A DNA stretch of 64,000 bases from Nonomuraea aurantiaca (GTDB lineage: Bacteria > Actinomycetota > Actinomycetes > Streptosporangiales > Streptosporangiaceae), in NCBI RefSeq assembly GCF_020215705.1, contig NZ_JAIWNB010000001.1:1116001-1180000 (forward strand), in the 5' to 3' direction. The position numbers and the translations under genes were made by a program. Shown here in pieces: positions 9,479 to 17,497 of this stretch. A model generated the notes under the pieces. That model saw nothing but the letters and a program-made list of their open reading frames with translations. It was not told where the DNA came from and made no database searches. Every line of letters starts with the position of its first letter. The stretch's first letter is position 1.

Positions 9479-10423
9479 ATGACCATGAGCGAACTGCGTA
9501 CCAAGACCGAGCACACCGAGGCGATCCTCCAGGACCGCCGGGTGGCGGTGGTGGTCAACACTCGCTCGCGCCGGGGTCGCCGGCACTACTTCGAGGTGAT
9601 CGACCAGATCCACGCCCTCGGCTTCGAGCCGCAGGCCGAGCTGTCGGTCTCCAACCCCAAACGGCTGCGCGCCCTGCTCGACCAGGCTCTCGAGACCCGG
9701 CCCGACCTGTTGATCGTCGGTGGCGGCGACGGCACACTGTCCTCGGCGGTCCGCCACGTGGCCCACCGTGACGTGGCGCTCGGCGTGCTGCCGCTGGGCA
9801 CCACCAACAACTTCGCCCGCAGCCTCGGCCTGCCGCTCGACCTGGCCGGGGCGGTCGGGGTGTTCGCCACCGGCAAGGTGGCCGACATCGACCTCGGCAT
9901 GGCGGGTGACCGGCCGTTCGCCAACCTGGCCAGCTTCGGCGTGTCCGTCGAGGTGGCGGGCACGGTCAAGCCGTGGCTCAAGCGCATTCTCGGCCGTCCC
10001 GCCTACCCGCTGACCGCGCTGCGGGTCCTGCCCGGTCACCGGCCGTTCCGCGCGTACATCACGGTCGACGGCACGCGCCACGAGCTGTTCACCCACCAGC
10101 TCAACATCGCCAACGGCCGCTTCCACGGCGGCTGGCAGCTGGCCAAGGACGTCAGCATCGACAACGGCATGCTGGTCGCCTACCAACTCGGCTCGGGCAA
10201 GAAGCTGCGGCTGCTCGGCGAGACGCTGGTGCGCGCCACGACCGGCCGCTGGCGCAGCCTGGCGGGCGGCCCGTTCGTGATGGGTCAGGAGATGCTGCTG
10301 GAGACCGACCCGCCGATGGCGGCCGACGTCGACGGCGAAGTGCGCCTGCGCACCCCGATCCGGCTCCGCGTGGTGCCCAACGGGGTGCGCGTCATGGTGC
10401 CCGCCGACTTCGACGACCGCTAG
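9479..10423 (+). CDS. Diacylglycerol kinase-family lipid kinase
   Basis: A 314-residue protein of the DAGK catalytic (YegS/BmrU-like) family, which phosphorylates diacylglycerol or a related lipid or sphingoid substrate with ATP. The nucleotide-binding VGGGDGT motif is at residues 80-86. PLGTTNNFARSLGLP follows at about 106-120, and the C-terminal domain has the usual DVDGE segment near the end (ADVDGEVRLR). It starts at one of two closely spaced ATGs (9479 or 9485), with no clear Shine-Dalgarno sequence. It is convergent with the VOC gene, 10 bp apart. Confidence 0.92.
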   Translation: MTMSELRTKTEHTEAILQDRRVAVVVNTRSRRGRRHYFEVIDQIHALGFEPQAELSVSNPKRLRALLDQALETRPDLLIVGGGDGTLSSAVRHVAHRDVALGVLPLGTTNNFARSLGLPLDLAGAVGVFATGKVADIDLGMAGDRPFANLASFGVSVEVAGTVKPWLKRILGRPAYPLTALRVLPGHRPFRAYITVDGTRHELFTHQLNIANGRFHGGWQLAKDVSIDNGMLVAYQLGSGKKLRLLGETLVRATTGRWRSLAGGPFVMGQEMLLETDPPMAADVDGEVRLRTPIRLRVVPNGVRVMVPADFDDR

Positions 10424-10433
10424 GACTTGGCGA

Positions 10434-10814
10434 CTAGTCGTTCAAGCGCCGGCGCAGAAGACAGAACTCGTTGCCCTCAGGGTCGGCCAGGACGTACCAG
10501 GACTCATCGCCCGTCTGTCCGACGTCGGCGGGCTTGGCACCGGCGGCCAGCAGGCGTTCGAGCTCGGCGTCCTGGTCGCGGTCGGTGGGGTTCACGTCGA
10601 TGTGCAGCGGCAGTTTTCCGGTTTTCGGATGGTCGTCCGGGCTGAGGACGAGTGTCGGCTGGAGACCGCCGAAGCCTTCAGCCTCAGGACCGATCTCGAT
10701 GCTGCCGTCCTCGTCCCGATCGAGAATGACGTAGCCGAGCACCTCACACCAGAACGCGGCAAGACGTTCGGGATCTCGACAGTCGAGCACCAACTCACTG
10801 ATACGGCATGCCAT
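10434..10814 (-). CDS. VOC/glyoxalase-like domain protein
   Basis: A 126-residue single-domain vicinal oxygen chelate protein resembling the actinobacterial 'glyoxalase-like' group. It has SELVLDCRDPERLAAFWCEVLGY at the N-terminus and LADPEGNEFCLL at the C-terminus, the usual metal/ligand edge of the fold. Function could be detoxification, drug binding or an uncharacterised enzyme. Its start lies 20 bp inside the end of the SWIM gene, so it is the last gene of the leftward SNF2-SWIM unit. Confidence 0.85.
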   Translation of the reverse strand: MACRISELVLDCRDPERLAAFWCEVLGYVILDRDEDGSIEIGPEAEGFGGLQPTLVLSPDDHPKTGKLPLHIDVNPTDRDQDAELERLLAAGAKPADVGQTGDESWYVLADPEGNEFCLLRRRLND

Positions 10815-11613
10815 CCGGTGGCGATACCCCCGGTTGGCTCTCATCATGCGGGGGTTCGCCGAGGCGGCGGTACGCCGCGGCCAGCGGGTCCGCCAGATCG
10901 CGCGGCGGCGGGAAGACGCGGGGCAGGAGATCGGAGGCCGCCGCGGCGGGACGGCGTTCGGGCCGGTGGGCGGTGGCGCCCGGGGCGTAGAAGTCGGCCA
11001 GCCGGTCGGCGAACGGCACGTCCCGCACCGCGATCGGCTCCGGCTCCGGATCGGCCAGCGACCCCAGCAGCCGCTCGCGGCTGCGCCCGCGCCAGGCCAG
11101 CACCAGGAACGGATCGTCGTCGAACGACTCCGCCAGCAGGTACAGCACCGCCGACAGGTGCTTGCACGGCAGACCCCAGTCGGGGCACGAGCACTCCATG
11201 TCCAGGTCCCGGGGGAACAGGTCGATGCCCAGCGCGGCGAACAGCTCCTCGATCTCCGTCGGCATCTCACCGGCCAGCAGCTTCGCCCGGTAGACGGCCT
11301 GCGCCGCGATCGCCTCCTCGATGGCCGTCCAGCGCGCCTCGTCGTACGCCTCGATCTCGATCCTGATGTCGTACGGCCGGCGCCGCGAGCCCTGGACGGC
11401 CGCCGTGACCAGGCCGGGGGCGAGGTCTATCGACAGGACCTGGCCCGCGCGGGCGTAGGCGCGGCCCCGGGACAGGCGGCCCTTGTCGCAGACGCGTTCC
11501 AGGATGTCGATGAAGCGCCGCGACCACCAGGTGGAGCCGATCGAACCCCGCTGTGTACGCGCCCGCAGCCCGCCCTCGACCCTGATCGGCTTGGCGGCCT
11601 CGAACCACGCCAT
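10795..11613 (-). CDS. SWIM zinc-finger protein
   Basis: A 272-residue protein with a CxCx(6)CxH SWIM zinc finger at C141, C143, C150 and H152 (CSCPDWGLPCKH), preceded by a basic N-terminal region with a TWWSRRF segment. SWIM domains bind DNA or protein. In actinobacteria this arrangement regularly sits beside a SNF2 ATPase, as here: its ATG is 1 bp from the SNF2 stop. It probably works with that ATPase on DNA or nucleoprotein. The C-terminal 100 residues are Pro/Ala/Arg-rich and probably disordered. Confidence 0.88.
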   Translation of the reverse strand: MAWFEAAKPIRVEGGLRARTQRGSIGSTWWSRRFIDILERVCDKGRLSRGRAYARAGQVLSIDLAPGLVTAAVQGSRRRPYDIRIEIEAYDEARWTAIEEAIAAQAVYRAKLLAGEMPTEIEELFAALGIDLFPRDLDMECSCPDWGLPCKHLSAVLYLLAESFDDDPFLVLAWRGRSRERLLGSLADPEPEPIAVRDVPFADRLADFYAPGATAHRPERRPAAAASDLLPRVFPPPRDLADPLAAAYRRLGEPPHDESQPGVSPPDGMPYQ

Positions 11614-11614
11614 T

Positions 11615-14600
11615 TCAGCTCACCGCCTCGGCGGTCAGGCGGAAGACCTCGCGCAGCTCGCCGGTGGACAGATCGGTCAGCCAGTCCTCGCCGGTGCCGA
11701 CCACGCTCTCGGCCAGGGCCTTCTTGCGCTCGATCATCTCGTCCACGCGTTCCTCCAGGGTGCCCGCGCAGATGAGCTTGCGCACCTGTACGTTCTTGCG
11801 CTGGCCGATCCGGAAGGCGCGGTCGGTGGCCTGGTCCTCGACCGCGGGGTTCCACCAGCGGTCCACGTGGATCACGTGATTGGCCGCCGTCAGGTTGAGG
11901 CCGACGCCCGCGGCCTTGAGCGACAGCAGGAACAGCATCGGCTCGTCGTCATGCTGGAAACGCTCGACCAGGCGGTCACGCGTCTTCTTGGGCAGGCCGC
12001 CGTGCAGCCAGAGCACCGGCCGGTCGAGCCGCTGCGCGAGGTAGGGCTGGAGCATCGTCCCGAACTCCGCGTATTGGGTGAAGACCAGCGCCTTCTCCCC
12101 CTCGGCCACGATCTCCTCCGCGAGCTGCTCCAGCCGGGCCAGCTTGCCCGACCTGCCCGACAGGAGCGAGCCGTCCTTGAGCAGGTGGGCAGGGTGGTTG
12201 CAGACCTGCTTGAGCCGGGCCATGGCCGCCAGCACCAGGCCGCGGCGCTCGATGCCCTCGCTGTCGTCGATCCGGCCCAGCATGTCGTCGACGACGGCCT
12301 GGTAGAGGCTGGCCTGCTCGGGCGTGAGCGGGCACCACTCCTTGACCTCCATCTTCTCCGGCAGATCGGAGATGATCGACTTGTCGGTCTTGACGCGGCG
12401 CAGCACGAACGGCCCGGTCGCCCGTTTGAGCGCCCGCATGGCCTGCTCGTCCTGGCGCGCCTCGATCGGCTCCTGGAACCGGGTCCTGAACCGCGACCGC
12501 GGCCCGAGCAGCCCCGGATTGGCGAACTCCATGATCGACCAGAGCTCGGCGAGATGGTTCTCGACCGGTGTCCCGGTCAGGGCCAGCCGCGTGCCCGTGG
12601 GGATCGCCCGGACCGCCTGCGACTGCAGGGTGCCGCTGTTCTTGATCGCCTGGGCCTCGTCGCAGACCACCCGCCGCCACTCGACCTGCCGCAGCGTCTC
12701 CAGGTCGCGCTGGGCCGTGCCGTACGTGGTGATCACCAGGTCGGCGTCGCCGATCGCCTGGGCGTCCCGGCCACTGCCGTGGTGCACATAGACCCGCAGC
12801 CCCGGCGCGAACCTGGCCGCCTCCCGCTCCCAGTTGCCCACCAGCGACATCGGGCACACCAGCAGCGTCGGCGTGCCCGCCCGCTCGTGGACCAGCAGCG
12901 CCAGCGTGGTGACCGTCTTGCCCAGCCCCATGTCGTCGGCCAGCACCCCGCCCAGCCCCAGCTCCGACAGGAAGCTCAGCCAGGCCAGCCCGCGCTCCTG
13001 GTAGGGCCGCAGCGTCGCGTCCAGGCCGCTGGGCGTGGCCATCGGCTGGAGCCGCCGCTCGGCCTGGCCGGACAGCAGATCACCGAGCACGCCGTCGGCG
13101 TCGACCTCCAGCAGCGGCAGCTCGTCGTCACCCTGGACCACGTGGCGCAGCAGCTCGGCGGCGGGCAGCTCGCCGGTGCGTTCGCCCCCGACGGCCTTCA
13201 GCGCGGCCTTGAGCTGACGGTCGTCGAGCTCCACCCACTGCCCGCGGACGCGTACCAGCGGCACCTTCAGCCTGGCCAGCTCGGCCAGCTCCGCCTCGCT
13301 GATCGTCTCGCCGCCGACCGCGAGGTCGATCCGGAAGTCCACCAGCTCGCGCAGCCCGAACCCCTGGGCGGTGGCCGCGCTCTGCTTCTTGGTGCGGGTG
13401 GTCAGCTTCAGCCCCAGCCTCGTACGGCCGGCCCAGCGCGGCAGCTGCACCCCGAACCCGGCGGCCTGCAACAGCGGCGCCGCCTGCCGCAGGAACTCGA
13501 ACGCGCCTGCCGTGTCCAGCTCCAGCCCCGTCGGCTCGGCGACCCGAAGGGCCCGGTCGAGGTCGGGGTACAGGCGTACGGCACGGCCCAGCCCGGCCAG
13601 CAGCTCGCGCTCCGGGCTTCTGGGCAGGCCGGGCACCGGCTCGCCGCTCCACACCCGTTCGGCGCGTACGTAGAGGCTGGGGTCGTCGGCGGCCTGCAAC
13701 GCGATCTCGACCCGCCAGCCGCGGGCATCGTCATCGTCGGTGCCTGTGGTGCCTGCGGTATTCACGGTGCCTGCGGTGTCATCCAGTCGGTCGAGGTCGT
13801 CGGCAGGGGGCGGGGCGGTGCCGCCCAGTCGGTCGAGGTGGTCGGCAGAGATGGGGGCGGTGCCGTCCAGGCGTTCGAGGTCGGCGGTGGGCTCGAGCAG
13901 GCGGAAGCACACCCTGGCGGCCCCGTCCGCGGCGGCTACGGAAGCCCGCCACTCCTCCAGCTCGCGGCGCAGCTCCGGGCTGTCCGGGCAGCTGTCGTCG
14001 GCACCGGTCAGCGCCGCCAGCCACCGCTCCTGGCCCGTACGGGGTGCGGTCACGAGCGGCTCGGTGAGCGACGCCCTGACGAGCGCGTCGGCGAACGCGT
14101 CGAGCGCCGCCCCGAGCACCTCCACGGAGGGGCGCTCGATCTCGGAGGTACGGCAGGCGGGCGGCATGGCGAGGGCGAGGTCCCGGAAGTAGGCGGCGTC
14201 GGCCCCGGTCAGCACCGCCCGCCACACCGCCCGCCCATCGGCTTCTCGCGAGTGCTGCCGGTTCTGGGGGATGAGCTGAGGGATGACCCGGCCCCGCCGT
14301 ACGAGATCGCGCGCGAACTCGGCGACCACCCCCCAGTGGCGTACGGTGGCGGCGCCGGGGTGTTCGGCGAGGACCCGCAGCGCGTCATCGGTGGCCGGGA
14401 CGACGGCGGGCACCTCCCACAGATGCAGGCGCGGCCGGGCTACCGCCGACAGTCGCCCGGCCTCGGGCGAGGCCAGCGGCTCCTTGGCGGAGCCGGGCAA
14501 CATCAACCGCAGACCGCGCACGGAGCCACCCAGTGGCACCGGCGGCAGCCGATCGGCCGGCTGTCGTTCCGTGAATGCCTCCCGCAGGCCCTCGGTGGAG

Positions 14601-14959
14601 GCGGCGTGGTCACGGAGCGTGATGGCTGAGTCGGGCGCGAGGCCGGGCGGATCGCCGAGCGCCGGGTTTCCGGCGGAGGAGGCGTGGTCATGGAGCGCGA
14701 CGTCCGGGTCAGGCAGGAGGCCGAGCAGATCGCCGAGCGCGGCAGCGGTCGCGGCGAACGGATGCGGCCGCACGACCACTCCCGCGGCCGTCCCGACGGC
14801 CTGCTGGGCGGTTCCCGCGGTCGTTTCGGTGGCTGGGTGGGTGGTGGCGCCGCTGGTCGTCCCGCCGGCGGGCGCGCCGGCGGATTGCGAGGTGCCGTCG
14901 GTGTCCTCTGCCCAGAAGGCGAGGGCGTCTCCTGCCCAGACCCCGTGTACGACCAGCAT
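11615..14959 (-). CDS. SNF2-family DEAD/DEAH-box ATPase
   Basis: A 1114-residue SWI2/SNF2 protein. Walker A is DDMGLGKT (K681). The DEAQ box follows in VVCDEAQAIKN, and the second RecA domain contains LWLHGGLPKKTRDR, SLKAAGVGLNLTAANHVIH and DQATDRAFRIGQ, the SNF2 motifs V and VI. These enzymes translocate on double-stranded DNA and remodel bound proteins, with no processive unwinding. The N-terminal 600 residues are the family's alpha-helical SNF2_N-associated region, with a low-complexity Ala/Thr/Asp-rich insert near residues 380-410. The ATG at 14959 is chosen because the upstream extension reads antisense-like through the Uma2 gene. It is coupled to the SWIM gene. Confidence 0.93.
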   Translation of the reverse strand: MLVVHGVWAGDALAFWAEDTDGTSQSAGAPAGGTTSGATTHPATETTAGTAQQAVGTAAGVVVRPHPFAATAAALGDLLGLLPDPDVALHDHASSAGNPALGDPPGLAPDSAITLRDHAASTEGLREAFTERQPADRLPPVPLGGSVRGLRLMLPGSAKEPLASPEAGRLSAVARPRLHLWEVPAVVPATDDALRVLAEHPGAATVRHWGVVAEFARDLVRRGRVIPQLIPQNRQHSREADGRAVWRAVLTGADAAYFRDLALAMPPACRTSEIERPSVEVLGAALDAFADALVRASLTEPLVTAPRTGQERWLAALTGADDSCPDSPELRRELEEWRASVAAADGAARVCFRLLEPTADLERLDGTAPISADHLDRLGGTAPPPADDLDRLDDTAGTVNTAGTTGTDDDDARGWRVEIALQAADDPSLYVRAERVWSGEPVPGLPRSPERELLAGLGRAVRLYPDLDRALRVAEPTGLELDTAGAFEFLRQAAPLLQAAGFGVQLPRWAGRTRLGLKLTTRTKKQSAATAQGFGLRELVDFRIDLAVGGETISEAELAELARLKVPLVRVRGQWVELDDRQLKAALKAVGGERTGELPAAELLRHVVQGDDELPLLEVDADGVLGDLLSGQAERRLQPMATPSGLDATLRPYQERGLAWLSFLSELGLGGVLADDMGLGKTVTTLALLVHERAGTPTLLVCPMSLVGNWEREAARFAPGLRVYVHHGSGRDAQAIGDADLVITTYGTAQRDLETLRQVEWRRVVCDEAQAIKNSGTLQSQAVRAIPTGTRLALTGTPVENHLAELWSIMEFANPGLLGPRSRFRTRFQEPIEARQDEQAMRALKRATGPFVLRRVKTDKSIISDLPEKMEVKEWCPLTPEQASLYQAVVDDMLGRIDDSEGIERRGLVLAAMARLKQVCNHPAHLLKDGSLLSGRSGKLARLEQLAEEIVAEGEKALVFTQYAEFGTMLQPYLAQRLDRPVLWLHGGLPKKTRDRLVERFQHDDEPMLFLLSLKAAGVGLNLTAANHVIHVDRWWNPAVEDQATDRAFRIGQRKNVQVRKLICAGTLEERVDEMIERKKALAESVVGTGEDWLTDLSTGELREVFRLTAEAVS

Positions 14960-14979
14960 CTCGGCAGCGTATCTCCCCT

Positions 14980-15645
14980 CTAGAGGAAGATGGGCCCGGT
15001 CTCGAGCGTGACTCCGAACGGCTCCGGCAGCGGCAGCGGCTGCCCCGCCTCGACGACGATCGAGGTGGCGTACACGCCGTCGGACAGCCCGTGAAGCAAC
15101 CTGACAGACGGAGGGGTGGAGAAGTCGTCGAGGATCAATATCATCGGGACCCCCGCCCGCGCGTAGGCGACGGGTTTGGCCTCCAGATCGTCGTCGCGGC
15201 TGTCGGACGACACCACTTCGACGGCCATCAGCGTGCCGTATCCGTAGGCCTGGTTGCCGTCGAACTCCGGGCTCCCCGGCGGGGTGATCAGGAGGTCGGG
15301 CAGCCGTTTGTCGCCACGCCCCGGCGGAATGTGAACCGCCCAGGACTGGTAGAACTCCCAGCCGTTCTTCCGCTTGACGTCGCAGAGCTGGTCCGCCAGC
15401 CGGTCGACCAGGACGCAGTGCCGTCTCTTGGCCCTGGAGCTCACATAGATCCGCCCATCGACGATCTCCGGCCTCAGCCCTTGGCCGACGAGCCTCTCCC
15501 ACACCTGTTCGCGGCGGCGCTCGTCGTCGGTGGGTCCCAAGGCGCCCCATCCAGGGCCCCACGTGGGTGCGGCGATCGGCGGGCGCTCTGCACCCAGGGC
15601 GGGGTCGTGCCCGTGTGCCTTCCCATACGTGCTGCCGGTGGGCAT
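14980..15645 (-). CDS. Uma2-family putative restriction endonuclease (copy 1)
   Basis: A 221-residue Uma2 (DUF820) protein with a PD-(D/E)xK nuclease fold. The likely catalytic residues are the Asp in KRLPDLLI, the Glu in AVEVVSSDSR and the Lys in EAKPVAYARAG, in the expected order and spacing. The family is abundant in actinobacteria and cyanobacteria, and its biological role is not settled. It lies 20 bp upstream of the SNF2 gene, in the same direction. Copy 2 next door is the same length and clearly a tandem duplicate, including the leader (see repeat at 15651-15669). Confidence 0.85.
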   Translation of the reverse strand: MPTGSTYGKAHGHDPALGAERPPIAAPTWGPGWGALGPTDDERRREQVWERLVGQGLRPEIVDGRIYVSSRAKRRHCVLVDRLADQLCDVKRKNGWEFYQSWAVHIPPGRGDKRLPDLLITPPGSPEFDGNQAYGYGTLMAVEVVSSDSRDDDLEAKPVAYARAGVPMILILDDFSTPPSVRLLHGLSDGVYATSIVVEAGQPLPLPEPFGVTLETGPIFL

Positions 15646-15650
15646 GGTCG

Positions 15651-15669
15651 TCCTTTCGCTCGCGTCATC
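15651..15669 (-). repeat. Duplicated 5' leader of Uma2 copy 1
   Basis: This 19-bp segment (on the plus strand TCCTTTCGCTCGCGTCATC) is identical to 16389-16407 upstream of Uma2 copy 2. It contains the ribosome-binding AAAGGA on the minus strand. The identity shows that the duplication carried the untranslated leader as well as the coding region. Confidence 0.8.
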
Positions 15670-15714
15670 AAGCTGTTCAGGCCCCGTACCTGCGCCCCCG
15701 GCTGGGTGCCTTGC

Positions 15715-16380
15715 TCAGCGGAAGATCAGGCCGGTGTCGAGCACGACCCCGAACGGTTCCGGCAACTTCACCTGCTCGCCTTCATCCACCTTGGCCATGC
15801 TGCGATACTCGCCATCACGCGGGTCCGACAGCAGCGTGACCGACCGAGGGGCGGAGAAGTCGTCGACGATCAGCATGATGGGCACGCCGGCCCGGGCATA
15901 TTCGGCGGGCTTGACCTGCAGATCATCGGTCCGGTTGTCGGAGGAGGTGATCTCGACGACCAGGAGCGTGCCGTGGCCGTAGGCCTGGTTCTCGTCGAAC
16001 TCGGGGCTGTCCGGTGGTGCGACCAGCAGATCGGGAAGCCGTTTGTCGCCCCGATGGGGCGGGATGTGAACGGCCCAGGTCTGGTAGAACTCCCACCCCT
16101 TGTCAAGCGCGAACTCGAAAAGCTGCATCTGAACGCGGTGGACCAGCTGCGCATGACGTCTCTTCGTCCAGGGGCTCACTACGACCCTTCCACGGATGAT
16201 TTCGGCTCTCCAACCCTCTCCGATGAGGGTTTGCCAGAGCTGTTCGCGTTTGAGCTCGGTCTGGGTCGGTCCGGATCGCCCCCAGCCCGGACCCCACGCG
16301 GGCGACGGCCGGCAGTCGCCGCCGGGCTCAGGCGCGGCTGCACGCCTGCGTGTCTTTCTGCGCGTAGTGCCGGTGGCCAT
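15715..16380 (-). CDS. Uma2-family putative restriction endonuclease (copy 2)
   Basis: A 221-residue paralogue of the neighbouring Uma2 protein. The two share PTWGPGWG/SPAWGPGWG near the start, EFYQSWAVHIPP/EFYQTWAVHIPP, RGDKRLPDLL and the catalytic EVVSSDSR/EITSSDNR blocks. The start at 16380 is preferred over the ATG at 16389: it aligns with the paralogue's N-terminus (MATGT versus MPTGS) and puts AAAGG 9 nt upstream rather than abutting the codon. It diverges from the methyltransferase gene. Confidence 0.85.
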   Translation of the reverse strand: MATGTTRRKTRRRAAAPEPGGDCRPSPAWGPGWGRSGPTQTELKREQLWQTLIGEGWRAEIIRGRVVVSPWTKRRHAQLVHRVQMQLFEFALDKGWEFYQTWAVHIPPHRGDKRLPDLLVAPPDSPEFDENQAYGHGTLLVVEITSSDNRTDDLQVKPAEYARAGVPIMLIVDDFSAPRSVTLLSDPRDGEYRSMAKVDEGEQVKLPEPFGVVLDTGLIFR

Positions 16381-16388
16381 CGCGGTCA

Positions 16389-16407
16389 TCCTTTCGCTCG
16401 CGTCATC
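16389..16407 (-). repeat. Duplicated 5' leader of Uma2 copy 2
   Basis: A 19/19 match to the leader of Uma2 copy 1. Its AAAGG lies 9 nt before the chosen ATG at 16380, supporting that start over the nearer ATG. Confidence 0.8.
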
Positions 16408-16455
16408 GGAAATACTACACTGCGTGACCGATGTTTTACTCTGTGAAAGGCCTTC

Positions 16456-17217
16456 ATGATGGGGTTCTCAGCAGGCGAGAAAAGGTGGCGGGAGCGGCTG
16501 GGCAGCCTGCGTGACGTGGTCAGGCAGGAGCTGGTGAGCCGACAGCTGGCGGCCCATCTCCCGCCCGCCCCGGCCAGGGTGCTGGACGTCGGCTGTGGGC
16601 AGGGGACCCAGACGCTCAGGGTCGCCGCCCAGGGGCATCAGGTGACCGCGCTCGACGCCTCCAGCGATCTGCTCGGGCTGCTGAAAGAGCGGATCGAGCC
16701 GGGGATGGCCATCGAGGTGGTGCACGCGCCCGCCGAGCGCCTGGGGGAGCTGTTCGGGCGCGGGAGCTTCGACGTGGTCCTCTGCCACGGAGTGCTCATG
16801 TACTTCGACGATCCCGAGCCGCTCCTGGCGGCCATGGCGGAGGTGCTCGCGCCCGGCGGGGTGCTGTCCCTGCTCGTACGCAACGGTGACGCGCTGGCCA
16901 TGCGGCCGGGGATGACGGGGGACTGGGCGGCGGCCAGGGAGGCGTTCGACGCGGACGCGTACACCAACCGCCTGGGCGTCCGGGCGCGGGCCGACCGGCT
17001 CGACGACCTGACGCGGCGCCTGGCCGTACGAGGGCTGGGCGTCCGGCAGTGGTACGGCGTGCGGGTGCTCACGGACCTGGCGGCCGACGACGCGCCCCTC
17101 CCCGACGACCTGGACCTCCTGCTGGAGTGCGAGGAGCGGGCCGGGGCGAGCGACCCCTACCGGCGGGTGGCCCCGCTGACCCACATCATCGCGCAGGCCG
17201 GTGACACCCGCAGGTGA
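16456..17217 (+). CDS. Class I SAM-dependent methyltransferase
   Basis: A 253-residue Rossmann-fold methyltransferase. SAM-binding motif I is VLDVGCGQGTQTLRVA (residues 42-57). An acidic residue follows in VTALDASSDLL, and a motif IV region reads SFDVVLCHGVLMYFDDPEPLL. Closest in style are the CmoA/SmtA-like methyltransferases (LVRNGDALAMRPGM), which in some bacteria act on tRNA or small molecules; the substrate here is unknown. Two ATGs lie at 16456 and 16459 behind GAAAGG. The last codons sit in a 17-bp repeat copied 50 bp downstream. Confidence 0.88.
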   Translation: MMGFSAGEKRWRERLGSLRDVVRQELVSRQLAAHLPPAPARVLDVGCGQGTQTLRVAAQGHQVTALDASSDLLGLLKERIEPGMAIEVVHAPAERLGELFGRGSFDVVLCHGVLMYFDDPEPLLAAMAEVLAPGGVLSLLVRNGDALAMRPGMTGDWAAAREAFDADAYTNRLGVRARADRLDDLTRRLAVRGLGVRQWYGVRVLTDLAADDAPLPDDLDLLLECEERAGASDPYRRVAPLTHIIAQAGDTRR

Positions 17218-17264
17218 GGTTCCCCATCCCCGCGCGGGTCGGCGATTCCGGTGACACCCGCAGG
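17198..17264 (+). repeat. 17-bp direct repeat, 50 bp apart
   Basis: CCGGTGACACCCGCAGG occurs at 17198-17214, inside the last codons of the methyltransferase gene, and again perfectly at 17248-17264, just upstream of the 54-residue small ORF. The second copy supplies a -35-like GTGACA. The arrangement looks like a local duplication that created or carried a promoter element. Confidence 0.8.
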
Positions 17265-17278
17265 GGAAGTTGTACAGT
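17251..17278 (+). promoter_or_regulatory. Possible promoter for a leaderless small ORF
   Basis: GTGACA (17251-17256), a 16-bp spacer and TACAGT (17273-17278) make a plausible -35/-10 pair. The ATG of the small ORF begins 7 bp after the -10 element, the position expected for a leaderless transcript. A purine-rich AGGGGAAG at 17262-17269 could alternatively serve as a distant ribosome-binding site. This is inference from pattern only. Confidence 0.35.
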
Positions 17279-17284
17279 GAAAAT

Positions 17285-17449
17285 ATGAATCCTCCCGGAT
17301 CGTGGTGCGAACGGCCCAAGCCGTCGGCTCCTTCGTGTGAGCTGCCCTCCCCGTGGAGCAAGCCCGAGAAGCCCGACACCTGGTGCGACGTTCCCAAGTC
17401 CCCAGTTCTGTCCGTCGTCGACTTCCTGCTGCGGGCCGCCAAGCGGTGA
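17285..17449 (+). CDS. Putative 54-residue Trp/Cys/Pro-rich small protein
   Basis: A short open frame that I do not recognise. It encodes three spaced, related blocks: SWCERPKPS, PSCELPSPW and TWCDVPKSP, each with Cys followed by an acidic residue, one residue and Pro. A hydrophobic/basic end follows (VLSVVDFLLRAAKR). The periodic Cys-acidic-x-Pro pattern is not expected by chance in a GC-rich intergenic region. No signal peptide is visible. It could be a small structural or metal-binding protein, or a peptide precursor. It lies between a methyltransferase gene and the holin-like gene, whose hairpin begins 23 bp after this stop. Confidence 0.5.
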   Translation: MNPPGSWCERPKPSAPSCELPSPWSKPEKPDTWCDVPKSPVLSVVDFLLRAAKR

Positions 17450-17471
17450 TAGAAAGCCACTTCGCTGGGTA

Positions 17472-17497
17472 GTCGCCTCCTCGGCAGAGGAGGCGAC
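17472..17497 (+). promoter_or_regulatory. Hairpin masking the RBS of the holin-like gene
   Basis: GTCGCCTCCTC (17472-17482) and GAGGAGGCGAC (17487-17497) form a perfect 11-bp stem with a 4-nt loop. The 3' arm is the Shine-Dalgarno sequence itself, and the GTG start follows immediately at 17498. If transcribed, the stem would hide the ribosome-binding site. It has no T-tract, so it is a poor terminator candidate. Translational control (opening by a translating ribosome, a factor or temperature) is the simplest reading. Confidence 0.65.

Noticed and set aside
11483..14629. 1048-codon open frame antisense to the SNF2 gene
   Set aside because: No domain and biased residues; the SNF2 motifs are unambiguous on the minus strand.
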